Below are positions 1 through 5,804 of a stretch of 8,835 nt of DNA, in pieces. The position numbers were made by a program, and so were the translations under genes. The stretch is from Desulfobacteraceae bacterium (GTDB lineage Bacteria > Desulfobacterota > Desulfobacteria > Desulfobacterales > Desulfobacteraceae): NCBI GenBank assembly GCA_024225895.1, contig JAAEMC010000445.1, forward strand, positions 1 to 8,835. Reading direction: 5' to 3'. The notes beneath the pieces are model-generated. The model made no database searches and had not been told where the DNA came from. It saw only the letters and a list, made by a program, of their open reading frames with translations. How positions within the stretch are numbered: position 1 is the first letter of the stretch; every line of letters starts with the position of its first letter.

Positions 1-72
1 ATATTATAGAATATTTAATATTTGGTATTCAAAATTAAAAGACAAGTTATGGGGAAGAGGTTTAGGGGCTGG
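1..72. other. Left-edge intergenic stretch
   Basis: This short AT-rich stretch follows the stop codon of the minus-strand gene that begins the window. I see no hairpin followed by a T-tract that would serve as a terminator for that gene, and no coding sequence. Its left part contains short A/T inverted repeats of the AATATT type, which are expected at this composition. Confidence 0.4.
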
Positions 73-612
73 TTAAGATGAAATTAAAGCAGTCAGTTTT
101 GCATTTAACTCTTTTGGTCCATCTTCTTTTAAAGTTTGCTGCAGGGATTTTAAAACCTCCCTGATTATTCCTGTTTTTGGATTGGGCGCAAGCATCTGAA
201 TTTCAATGGTCTTAATGTCAATGACCGTTTGTTCCAGTCTGGGATAGTCACCCAGGGCCTTGTGGGCTGTATGGACCTTGATTTCTTCTAAAAGGTTTTC
301 CACATTTTTTTTTGCTTTGGCATCAAGCACAGGCCCCGTACCAAGAGACAAGGCTGTATCAGGTATGTTTTTATCCGTGGATACATTCAATGCTTCCAAT
401 CCTGTATGGGTGATGCCAATGCCGCCGGAAAGGGTTTTTAACTCGGCAAAGCCCTGAATAAAAAGCGATTCTGCCATGGTACCGGCCTCTTCTTTGGCAA
501 GTCCTAAATTAGCTCCCACTTCGTACATGGAAGCCTGGGCATTCAGGTCACTGCCGGTTACAGAATAGAGCTCTGCCAAATAGGTTTTTTCTTCAGCAGA
601 TGCAGGATCCAT
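73..612 (-). CDS. Hypothetical protein with possible winged-helix N-terminus
   Basis: I do not recognise a named family. The preferred start is the ATG at 612 (begins MDPASAEEKTYL), because AAAGGA lies about 9 bases upstream. The upstream in-frame ATG at 630 has no Shine-Dalgarno sequence and itself overlaps that ribosome site. The product is 179 residues with no signal peptide or membrane segment, so it is probably cytoplasmic. Residues about 5-75 read as a helical segment followed by a pattern resembling a winged helix (AKEEAGTMAESLFIQGF, then a Gly-rich turn and ITHTGLEAL). The C-terminal half is predicted helical and contains IEIQMLAPNPKTGIIREVL, similar to the 'PxPxxgIIrEsLrSLr' ending I associate with assorted bacterial hypothetical proteins. 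That resemblance is from memory, not a search. The gene lies 85 bases downstream of a secreted protease on the same strand and could be the last gene of that transcript. A regulatory or adaptor role is only a guess. Confidence 0.75.
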   Translation of the reverse strand: MDPASAEEKTYLAELYSVTGSDLNAQASMYEVGANLGLAKEEAGTMAESLFIQGFAELKTLSGGIGITHTGLEALNVSTDKNIPDTALSLGTGPVLDAKAKKNVENLLEEIKVHTAHKALGDYPRLEQTVIDIKTIEIQMLAPNPKTGIIREVLKSLQQTLKEDGPKELNAKLTALISS

Positions 613-697
613 TTGATGTGTTCCTTTCATTTGATAAGTCAGCTAAGGCGATATCTTCAATTTAAATGCAAACAAAAGCAGCAGTCGTTCAGGCAAA

Positions 698-2206
698 TTA
701 TTGGCCGACAGTGAAGGTTGTTCCGCTGCTCCATGCCCCGGAACCTAAAGAGCTCCATCCCATCACCCACCATTCATAGGCGTCATCTTCCAAAGCCGGG
801 CTGATGGTAATCGAACAGGTGCCCGAAGAGCACGTAACTTCAGGATAATTGGTGTAATTGTTTTCTATTTCATACCATTGAACTAATTTATAGGTCTCTG
901 AAGTGTTGTTCAGATAAAGCTTATACCAGGTGGCCTTGGAATCCTCATTCCAGACAAAAGTTGCCGTGCCGGCTGCCAAGGTTCCGGAAGGAGACACCAG
1001 GGTTATCTGGGAGGGGAGATCACTACTATTTGCCATGGCGAAGCTTACGGCGCTGCCCCACTGGCTGCCGCTGTCATTCCAGGATTTTAAATAACCCTGA
1101 TAACTGCCGGCGGAAAGTGTGGTGGAAGGGGTTACAGTACAGGTCCCGCCGGAGCAGACATTGGTGGCTTCGTACCACTGGGATATGGTTTCATTATGAT
1201 TGGCATCCCAGACATAAAGTTTGTACCAGGTGGCATTGGAAGCAGCAGTCCATGTGTATGCCGGAGTTGAATCCGATATGGTGCCGGATGGTGAACTCAA
1301 CGTCACTTTTGCAGGGATATTTTGGCTTTCAATCCCCGTGGTCTCTTCTATCCAGTCCGTATAGTTGACCACCTTTGCATATACACCCGGTGAATTCGGT
1401 GCTGCACATCCATTACCCCATGAGGTGATACCTGTCAGAAACCAGCCGCTGCCGTCATCATTTGCCACGATCATTGGACCGCCTGAATCGCCTTGGCATG
1501 TATCTACTCCGCCGCTTTTATTACCGGCAGTGATCATATTATCTGTAAATTCAGATCCATAGATACTCTGGCCATAGGCGTCGGAGAAAATAGTGATTTC
1601 GGCTTCATAAAGGTCATCCGGGCTGGAGCCGTAAGGATAGGATGTTACCCCCCACCCGAGAATCGTTGCACTGGTATTTGCGGCCGCAAGGTCCTCATCT
1701 GCAGAGTAAAGTATTTCCAGTACATCTTTGGTTGAAGTCTGTTTTAGGTGCAGCAGGGCAATATCATTATCCAAAGTGACAGTATTAAAGTTGGGGTGCA
1801 TAACAATCCTATCTACTTCAATTCGCTCACCACCGGAACCGGAAAGAGCGTTTTGGCCGATCAAAACATCAATCTCAGAGGCTGACGATCCTTCTGTACA
1901 ATGGGAAGCGGTTACTACCCACTCAGAGTCGATCAGGGCGCCGCCGCAAAATTGGCCGTAATAGTTGTCATCCCCCCGTGTTACCAGAGCAGTGATCCAC
2001 GGCCAGGAAGTCTGGGTTTCCTCCCCCCCTATTATCTTGGGGATTATCAGGGGGGGCTTGGATGCAGTTGATTTTTCCATGGGCAAGGCCACGGCATCTT
2101 CGGCAGTTAAAACCGGTATATATGCAAGGGCGGCCAATAGAAGACACAATGAAAATAAATAAATATTGGAATAGTTGCGTATTTTATTAAATATAAATTT
2201 AATCAT
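698..2206 (-). CDS. Secreted trypsin-like serine protease (S1 family) with two C-terminal beta domains, copy A
   Basis: This is a predicted secreted S1-family endopeptidase cleaving after Lys/Arg. I chose the ATG at 2206 (502 residues, MIKFIFNK) because GGGGA lies 8 bases upstream and a basic n-region follows directly. The in-frame ATG at 2248 would add 14 residues ahead of the signal peptide and has a poor ribosome site. A hydrophobic core spans residues about 15-34, with likely cleavage near LTA|ED. A short propeptide ends at Lys57, followed by IIGG, the classic zymogen activation site. The triad is His102 (TASHC), Asp148 (DNDIALL) and Ser241 (GDSGGP). Asp235, six residues before the Ser, matches the trypsin S1-pocket Asp189. 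Cysteines equivalent to the 42-58 and 191-220 disulfides are present, but the 168-182 pair is missing (MITAG in place of MICAG). Residues about 297-392 and 397-500 form two related repeats (ATWYKLY, QWYE, CS-G-GTC, then a Trp/Gly-rich end), probably Ig/fibronectin-like and possibly for substrate or surface binding. It is a paralogue of the protease at 3147-4721. Confidence 0.93.
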   Translation of the reverse strand: MIKFIFNKIRNYSNIYLFSLCLLLAALAYIPVLTAEDAVALPMEKSTASKPPLIIPKIIGGEETQTSWPWITALVTRGDDNYYGQFCGGALIDSEWVVTASHCTEGSSASEIDVLIGQNALSGSGGERIEVDRIVMHPNFNTVTLDNDIALLHLKQTSTKDVLEILYSADEDLAAANTSATILGWGVTSYPYGSSPDDLYEAEITIFSDAYGQSIYGSEFTDNMITAGNKSGGVDTCQGDSGGPMIVANDDGSGWFLTGITSWGNGCAAPNSPGVYAKVVNYTDWIEETTGIESQNIPAKVTLSSPSGTISDSTPAYTWTAASNATWYKLYVWDANHNETISQWYEATNVCSGGTCTVTPSTTLSAGSYQGYLKSWNDSGSQWGSAVSFAMANSSDLPSQITLVSPSGTLAAGTATFVWNEDSKATWYKLYLNNTSETYKLVQWYEIENNYTNYPEVTCSSGTCSITISPALEDDAYEWWVMGWSSLGSGAWSSGTTFTVGQ

Positions 2207-2298
2207 AATAAATATCCCCAAAAGCCCAGGATGTGTTTGACTGATCATATCTCAATGTTTTTTACAGATTCTAAAAGTATGACGTTCGGATTGGAAAA
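2207..2298. other. Spacer between solute-binding protein and protease A
   Basis: The 92-base minus-strand spacer holds the GGGGA ribosome site of protease A. I find no convincing -35/-10 pair and no terminator, so read-through transcription from the upstream solute-binding gene is the simplest reading. Confidence 0.35.
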
Positions 2299-3060
2299 TC
2301 AATTCTTTTTATACTGACCCTGACGGCTTTCTTCAATATATTGATCATATTTTCCGCTTTCCTTTAATAAATTAAGACCCTTATTAAACTTATCAATCAG
2401 GTTCTTTTTATTAGTTTTAGGTACAATTAGATGGAGGGTATAGCCGGATGCTAATTTGGGATTATGGGAAATCTTTGATGCCTCGGATTTAAAATTTGAA
2501 TGTATATTGTCGTAACCATTTTCCACTTCCAACAATATCAATTGCAGCCTATCTTTTAATAGCATGGTGATCAGCATCTTTTCTTTTTTAACACGATGTA
2601 AATTAATAATACCGGAATCTTCAGCATTCTTACATTTTTCACCATAGTCAGATCCTAGTACACCTCCAATTTTTTTGCCTTTTAAGTCATTGAAAGATTG
2701 CCATTCAAACTCATTGCCCTTTAAATGGAATAAAGCCACTCCGCCAGTGAGAATGACATCACTATAATCTGCAAATTTCTCTCTTTCAGGCGAACGTGCA
2801 GATAAAAATGTTCCATCTATTTTTCCTTTTTCAATCATTTTTACGCAGCGTTTCCAGGGATGAAATTTATACTCGATATTAATATCTACAAGTTCAAATG
2901 CTTCTTTAATGATTCGTGTCCCAACACCATCGTGTTCCAAGGAAGCTGATTGATAAGGGGGCCATTCTGTATTTGCCAGGGTAATTGTTTCACAATAGGC
3001 AGGTATTGTGCTCATGATGACAAATAAGATTGCCGGTAAAAATGATTTTTGAAAATACAT
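2299..3060 (-). CDS. Orphan periplasmic solute-binding protein (SBP family 3)
   Basis: This is a predicted periplasmic ligand-binding protein of the amino-acid-type family 3 (PBPb fold), 253 residues, the normal length. The ATG at 3060 is preceded by AGGAGG with a 10-base spacer. Residues 1-23 form a signal peptide (MYFQKSF, hydrophobic core, likely cleavage AYC|E; not a lipobox). The mature start has TLANTEWPPY, the typical first strand plus WPPY ligand-site motif. FHPWKRCVKMIEKGKIDG (about 66-83) is the usual end of lobe 1. LSARSPEREKFADYSD contains Arg93 at the position where family-3 amino-acid binders hold the ligand carboxylate. DLKGKKIGGVLGSDYG (about 125-140) is the start of lobe 2. 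No permease or ATPase gene is adjacent, so it may feed a distant transporter or act as a sensor subunit. Sitting between two secreted proteases, it could bind peptides or amino acids they release; that is inference. The ligand is unknown. Confidence 0.88.
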   Translation of the reverse strand: MYFQKSFLPAILFVIMSTIPAYCETITLANTEWPPYQSASLEHDGVGTRIIKEAFELVDINIEYKFHPWKRCVKMIEKGKIDGTFLSARSPEREKFADYSDVILTGGVALFHLKGNEFEWQSFNDLKGKKIGGVLGSDYGEKCKNAEDSGIINLHRVKKEKMLITMLLKDRLQLILLEVENGYDNIHSNFKSEASKISHNPKLASGYTLHLIVPKTNKKNLIDKFNKGLNLLKESGKYDQYIEESRQGQYKKN

Positions 3061-3102
3061 GATAATCTTTCCTCCTGATTAATGTTAACGGGTTTTACTT
3101 GA

Positions 3103-3132
3103 TGCTGTGATCCTATCGTTTTTATAGCAGCA
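3103..3132. other. Imperfect inverted repeat between protease B and solute-binding gene
   Basis: TGCTG (3103-3107) pairs with CAGCA (3128-3132), and an inner CTAT pairs with ATAG across a 5-base bulge. On the minus strand it lies just after the stop of protease B but has no clean T-tract after it. It could be a weak attenuator, an mRNA-stabilising hairpin, or chance. Confidence 0.25.
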
Positions 3133-3146
3133 TTTATTAAAATTAT

Positions 3147-4721
3147 TTATCTCACGGTAAAATACATGCCACTGCTCCAGGGGCCGAATCCGGAATCGTT
3201 CCAGCCCATGATCCACCATTCATAGGTGTCATCTTCCAATGCCATGTCGGCTGTAATGGAACATGTACCGTTTTCGCAGGTGATTTCAGGATAATTCAAT
3301 GTGCTGTCTTCTTTTGCATACCATTGAATGAACTCATAGGTTTTTGAACTATTGCACAGATAAAATTTATACCATGTGGCAAAGGTATCTTCATTCCAGA
3401 TGAATGTCGTACTGTTTGATACAATAGTTTCGGAAGGTGATATTTGTAAAATTGGGGCAGGCACCCTTTTGCCGTCAGACTCTAAAGTGTCTGTACCGGT
3501 GTCTGCCATAGTGCGGTTTATGCCGGTGTTTGTCACAGTGAAATTCATTCCGGAACCCCACCGTGATTCATAGCTGTTCCAGGATTTTATAAAACCCTCG
3601 TAATTACCCTTTTCAAGAATTGTATCAGGAGTCACAGTACAAGTGCCGTCTTGGCAGATATCATCATTCTCATACCATTGAGATAATATTTTCAACTGGT
3701 TGCTGTCCCAGACATAGATCTTATACCAGGTGGCATTGGGAACCTCGTTCCAGGAATACACAGGATTCGGGCTTGTTGTATTGCCGGAAGGAGAGTTCAA
3801 CTTAACTTTGTCCGGAATGTTTTTAAATCGAACACCTGTGACCGCTTCAATCCAGTTTGTCGAATTCATAACCTTTGCATATACACCGGGTGCATTTGGT
3901 TCTGCACACCCATAACCCCATGAGGTGATGCCGGTAAGATATAAGTTTTCGCCGCTGGCATCCTGGACAATTAAAGGTCCTCCTGAATCGCCTGAGCAGG
4001 TATCAACACCACCTTCGATTTTGCCGGCAACAATCATATTTTCAGTGAATCCGGAACCAAAGATGCTTTGGCCTAACTCATCGGAATAGATGGTGATCTC
4101 AGCTTCCAAAAGGTCGTTCTGCCTGCGGCCCCAAGGATAGCTTGCCACTCCCCACCCAAGAATTTTAGCTGAGGTACCAGGAGCGGCAAGATCCTGGTTT
4201 TCTGGATAAAGCAAATTCAAGGGTTCAGATTCTGTGGCCCGGCTTAAATGCAGCAAGGCAATGTCGTTATCAATGGAGACTGTGTTATAGTCCGGATGCA
4301 TGACCACCCGGTCCACTCCAATACGTTCTCCGCTGGTATCAGTAAGGGTCGTCTGCCCGATTATTACATCAATTTGAGAGGCTTTTAATCCTTCCACACA
4401 ATGGGAGGCTGTGATCACCCATTGTGAATCAATCACGGCACAGCCGCAAAATTGTCCGTTCAAATTACCGGTGCCGCGAAATATAAGAGCGGCCATCCAT
4501 GGGCGGTCTTCTTGGGTTTTTTGCCCGCCGATTATTTTAGGAATACGTTGTGGGAAGCGTTGGGGAATAGTTACTTCATCAGTTGTATAGAACGATTGCA
4601 GGATCTCATCGGTGTCTGCCATCACCGGTAAGGTGATCAGGGCAGTCATCAATGTAAAAAAGGAAAGTATAAGGCAAAGGCCAAAAACATTTCGCGGTTT
4701 TTGATTAAAGAATTGGACCAT
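3147..4721 (-). CDS. Secreted trypsin-like serine protease (S1 family) with two C-terminal beta domains, copy B
   Basis: This is a predicted secreted S1 endopeptidase of 524 residues and trypsin-like specificity. The ATG at 4721 has AGGGG 8 bases upstream. The signal peptide covers residues 1-35 (core FGLCLILSFFTLMTALITL, likely cleavage VMA|DT). A propeptide ends at Lys62, followed by IIGG. The catalytic residues are His107 (TASHC), Asp153 (DNDIALL) and Ser246 (GDSGGP). Asp240 occupies the S1-pocket position. The protease domain is about 60% identical to copy A by eye, and both lack the 168-182 disulfide. One oddity is FCGCAV, which places an extra cysteine (Cys94) two residues after the conserved Cys92; copy A has Gly there. 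The C-terminus has two repeats (about 302-396 and 422-524) carrying ATWYK, QWY and a C-x-x-G-T-C motif, separated by a Thr/Asp-rich linker (about 397-421) that copy A lacks. It is the first gene of the minus-strand group and lies 86 bases from the solute-binding gene. Confidence 0.93.
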   Translation of the reverse strand: MVQFFNQKPRNVFGLCLILSFFTLMTALITLPVMADTDEILQSFYTTDEVTIPQRFPQRIPKIIGGQKTQEDRPWMAALIFRGTGNLNGQFCGCAVIDSQWVITASHCVEGLKASQIDVIIGQTTLTDTSGERIGVDRVVMHPDYNTVSIDNDIALLHLSRATESEPLNLLYPENQDLAAPGTSAKILGWGVASYPWGRRQNDLLEAEITIYSDELGQSIFGSGFTENMIVAGKIEGGVDTCSGDSGGPLIVQDASGENLYLTGITSWGYGCAEPNAPGVYAKVMNSTNWIEAVTGVRFKNIPDKVKLNSPSGNTTSPNPVYSWNEVPNATWYKIYVWDSNQLKILSQWYENDDICQDGTCTVTPDTILEKGNYEGFIKSWNSYESRWGSGMNFTVTNTGINRTMADTGTDTLESDGKRVPAPILQISPSETIVSNSTTFIWNEDTFATWYKFYLCNSSKTYEFIQWYAKEDSTLNYPEITCENGTCSITADMALEDDTYEWWIMGWNDSGFGPWSSGMYFTVR

Positions 4722-5036
4722 GAAGCAAACCCCTGTTTAATCGGATTTTGGCCATAGGCGAAATCCAGGCGATCATTCCATTTTTAACTTTTCGCTAATC
4801 CGTTGTTTTTTTAGGTTTTTTTATAAGAAATGTGTGTATCGCATTTCAATTTCGTTTAATTATGCACTAATTGACGATTTTTTTCAACTTGTATTTCGTA
4901 GCTTCTCTAAGATGAATTAATAATTCTGATTGATTTTCGCGTTGTCGTGGGGTTGTTGGCGATTTTTCACGGGTTTTGAATTATTGCGATATTTTTGGTA
5001 TAAATATGCTTTTTATATTTGGGCGCGAAGAGAGGT
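4722..5036. other. AT-rich intergenic region upstream of protease B
   Basis: About 315 bases with no supportable gene. It holds the ribosome site and a candidate promoter for protease B, several T-runs, and three loosely similar copies of a TTG-(R)CGAT-T-run word (near 4871, 4957 and 4984). I see no RNA gene or mobile-element end. Confidence 0.4.
4820..4849 (-). promoter_or_regulatory. Candidate sigma-70 type promoter for protease B
   Basis: Read on the minus strand, TTGAAA (4844-4849) is separated by 18 bases from TATAAA (4820-4825), each one base off the -35/-10 consensus. Transcription would start near 4813, giving a leader of about 90 bases before the ATG at 4721. The surrounding AT-richness makes chance matches fairly likely. 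Confidence 0.4.
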
Positions 5037-5097
5037 AAAAAAAAGATGGTGCTGGCAAGTGGATTGAAATGGTTTTTGGCTTAACTTGTCCGGCACC
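5037..5097 (-). terminator. Rho-independent terminator of the zinc-ribbon gene
   Basis: On the minus strand, GGTGCCGGACAAG (5097-5085) pairs with CTTGCCAGCACC (5059-5048) over 12 base pairs, with one G-U pair and one bulged base. ATC and eight T residues (5044-5037) follow directly. The 25-base loop is longer than usual, but the GC-rich stem and T-tract are in the correct order. It lies 34 bases after the stop codon of the small minus-strand gene. Confidence 0.65.
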
Positions 5098-5130
5098 GCT
5101 GGTAATATTATTTAAATATAGGGTATACCA

Positions 5131-5304
5131 TTAAAATCCAGGTTTATAAGAAGGGACATGATCATCAGTCATTGTGTTTTTATATTCTTTTTCAATGATA
5201 AGAGCCTGGTCCTGGTCAAAATTGTTTTCAAAGCCGCAAACCGTGCAAATAGTTGATTTAGGGGATAACAGCATACCGCAATCTTTACAAAAATTTTTAG
5301 ACAT
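5131..5304 (-). CDS. Small zinc-ribbon protein
   Basis: A 57-residue protein with a single N-terminal zinc-ribbon: CKDC (Cys6, Cys9) and CTVC (Cys20, Cys23), each followed by Gly, with 10 residues between the pairs. Four cysteines in this arrangement normally bind one zinc ion. The rest is acidic and ends DDHVPSYKPGF, with no membrane segment. The start is the ATG at 5304, because AAGGAG sits 7 bases upstream. A longer reading would need a TTG at 5334 with no ribosome site. The gene is transcribed alone, with its own terminator (5037-5097) and divergent from the acyl-CoA operon. The function is unknown; small ribbons of this type can bind nucleic acid or protein. Confidence 0.8.
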   Translation of the reverse strand: MSKNFCKDCGMLLSPKSTICTVCGFENNFDQDQALIIEKEYKNTMTDDHVPSYKPGF

Positions 5305-5338
5305 GTTTTTTCTCCTTAATTTTTTTATTTCCAACTTG

Positions 5339-5344
5339 ATTATA
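5339..5344 (-). promoter_or_regulatory. Candidate -10 element of the zinc-ribbon gene
   Basis: The minus strand reads TATAAT, a perfect -10 hexamer, about 35 bases upstream of the ATG at 5304. No -35 match is visible 16-18 bases further upstream (CTTTAT/CCTTTA/GCCTTT), so an activator may be needed. The palindrome at 5384-5399 is centred about 60 bases upstream of the predicted start site. Confidence 0.4.
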
Positions 5345-5383
5345 GGTGAATGTGCCTTGAATAAAGGCGGAAACTACTTTGTG

Positions 5384-5399
5384 GCAATTGATCAATTGC
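5384..5399. promoter_or_regulatory. 16-bp perfect palindrome, possible operator
   Basis: GCAATTGATCAATTGC is a perfect 16-bp palindrome between the divergent zinc-ribbon and acyl-CoA genes. It is centred about -60 relative to the predicted zinc-ribbon start site, a usual class I activator position. Its TTGATCAA core recurs in the palindrome at 5600-5613. Confidence 0.4.
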
Positions 5400-5504
5400 A
5401 ATAAAACATAAGGCAAGATGCAGAAAAGTCAATCCTCATAATAAAGATTCATGAACGTTGTGAATTAAATTATATTAAAAACAATAGGTTGGAATTTGAC
5501 TTTT

Positions 5505-5531
5505 TGATGAAATCATTCAATATGATGAAAT
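5505..5531. repeat. Pair of TGATGAAAT direct repeats
   Basis: TGATGAAAT occurs at 5505-5513 and 5523-5531, 18 bases apart, in the intergenic DNA upstream of the sigma-54 promoter. Spacing close to two helical turns would suit two protein-binding half-sites, but a 9-base repeat in AT-rich DNA can arise by chance. Confidence 0.3.
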
Positions 5532-5553
5532 AAACAATAATTTACAAAACACT

Positions 5554-5594
5554 TTTTTGACAAGGGACTACAGCTTGTCTGCACCTGTCAAAAA
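5554..5594. promoter_or_regulatory. Nested inverted repeat, possible enhancer-binding site
   Basis: TTTTTGACA (5554-5562) and TGTCAAAAA (5586-5594) are perfect 9-bp inverted arms. Inside them GACAAG (5559-5564) and CTTGTC (5574-5579) form a second perfect pair that shares the GACA of the left arm. The structure is centred about 127 bases upstream of the start site predicted from the sigma-54 promoter, a normal distance for an upstream activating site. Confidence 0.45.
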
Positions 5595-5599
5595 TGAAA

Positions 5600-5613
5600 G
5601 ATTTGATCAAATC
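5600..5613. promoter_or_regulatory. 14-bp perfect palindrome upstream of the sigma-54 promoter
   Basis: GATTTGATCAAATC is a perfect palindrome centred about 95 bases upstream of the predicted sigma-54 start site. It shares the TTGATCAA core with the palindrome at 5384-5399. It is a candidate binding site for a dimeric regulator; the regulator is not encoded in the window. Confidence 0.45.
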
Positions 5614-5674
5614 ATCAATATTTGGAAGGTTGCTGGAAAACCGGACTTCGGCTTCATCCCGGTAAATTCCATTG

Positions 5675-5690
5675 TGGCATAAAGATTGCT
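5675..5690 (+). promoter_or_regulatory. Sigma-54 (RpoN) promoter of the acyl-CoA operon
   Basis: TGGCAT-N5-TTGCT matches the -24/-12 consensus TGGCAC-N5-TTGCA/T, with the invariant GG (5676-5677) and GC (5688-5689) separated by exactly 10 bases. Transcription should start near 5701, giving a leader of about 100 bases before the hydratase ATG. Sigma-54 promoters need an ATP-driven enhancer-binding protein, so the operon is probably switched on by a specific signal. No such regulator gene is visible here. Confidence 0.75.
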
Positions 5691-5697
5691 AAAACAA

Positions 5698-5715
5698 TTG
5701 CTAAAAAAGTAGCAA
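5698..5715 (+). other. Short hairpin at the predicted 5' end of the operon mRNA
   Basis: TTGCTA (5698-5703) pairs with TAGCAA (5710-5715) across a 6-base loop. Its left arm begins a second copy of TTGCTAAAA, 12 bases after the copy in the -12 element (5686-5694). It sits at the expected transcript start and may affect mRNA stability, or may be a by-product of a small duplication. Confidence 0.3.
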
Positions 5716-5804
5716 GGTTAAAAAGGGGTAAATAACAAGAGAGAGAAAGCCATTGGGTAAGAGACCTGAGGGTTTAAATTTTATAAAATATAAAGGTGGA
5801 TAAA

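Noticed and set aside
2299..3060. Complete ABC amino-acid transporter locus
   Set aside because: Only the binding protein is present; neighbours on both sides are proteases, with no permease or ATPase gene.
4996..5010. Sigma-54-like TGGTAT...ATGCT on the plus strand
   Set aside because: GG and GC are 9 rather than 10 bases apart and no plus-strand gene lies downstream.
5053..5068. Sigma-54-like TGGCAAG...TTGA on the plus strand
   Set aside because: The -12 GC is missing, the stretch lies within the stem and loop of the zinc-ribbon terminator, and no plus-strand gene follows.
5305..5334. TTG-initiated 10-residue extension of the zinc-ribbon protein
   Set aside because: AAGGAG is placed correctly for the ATG at 5304, and the extension would be translated through that ribosome site.
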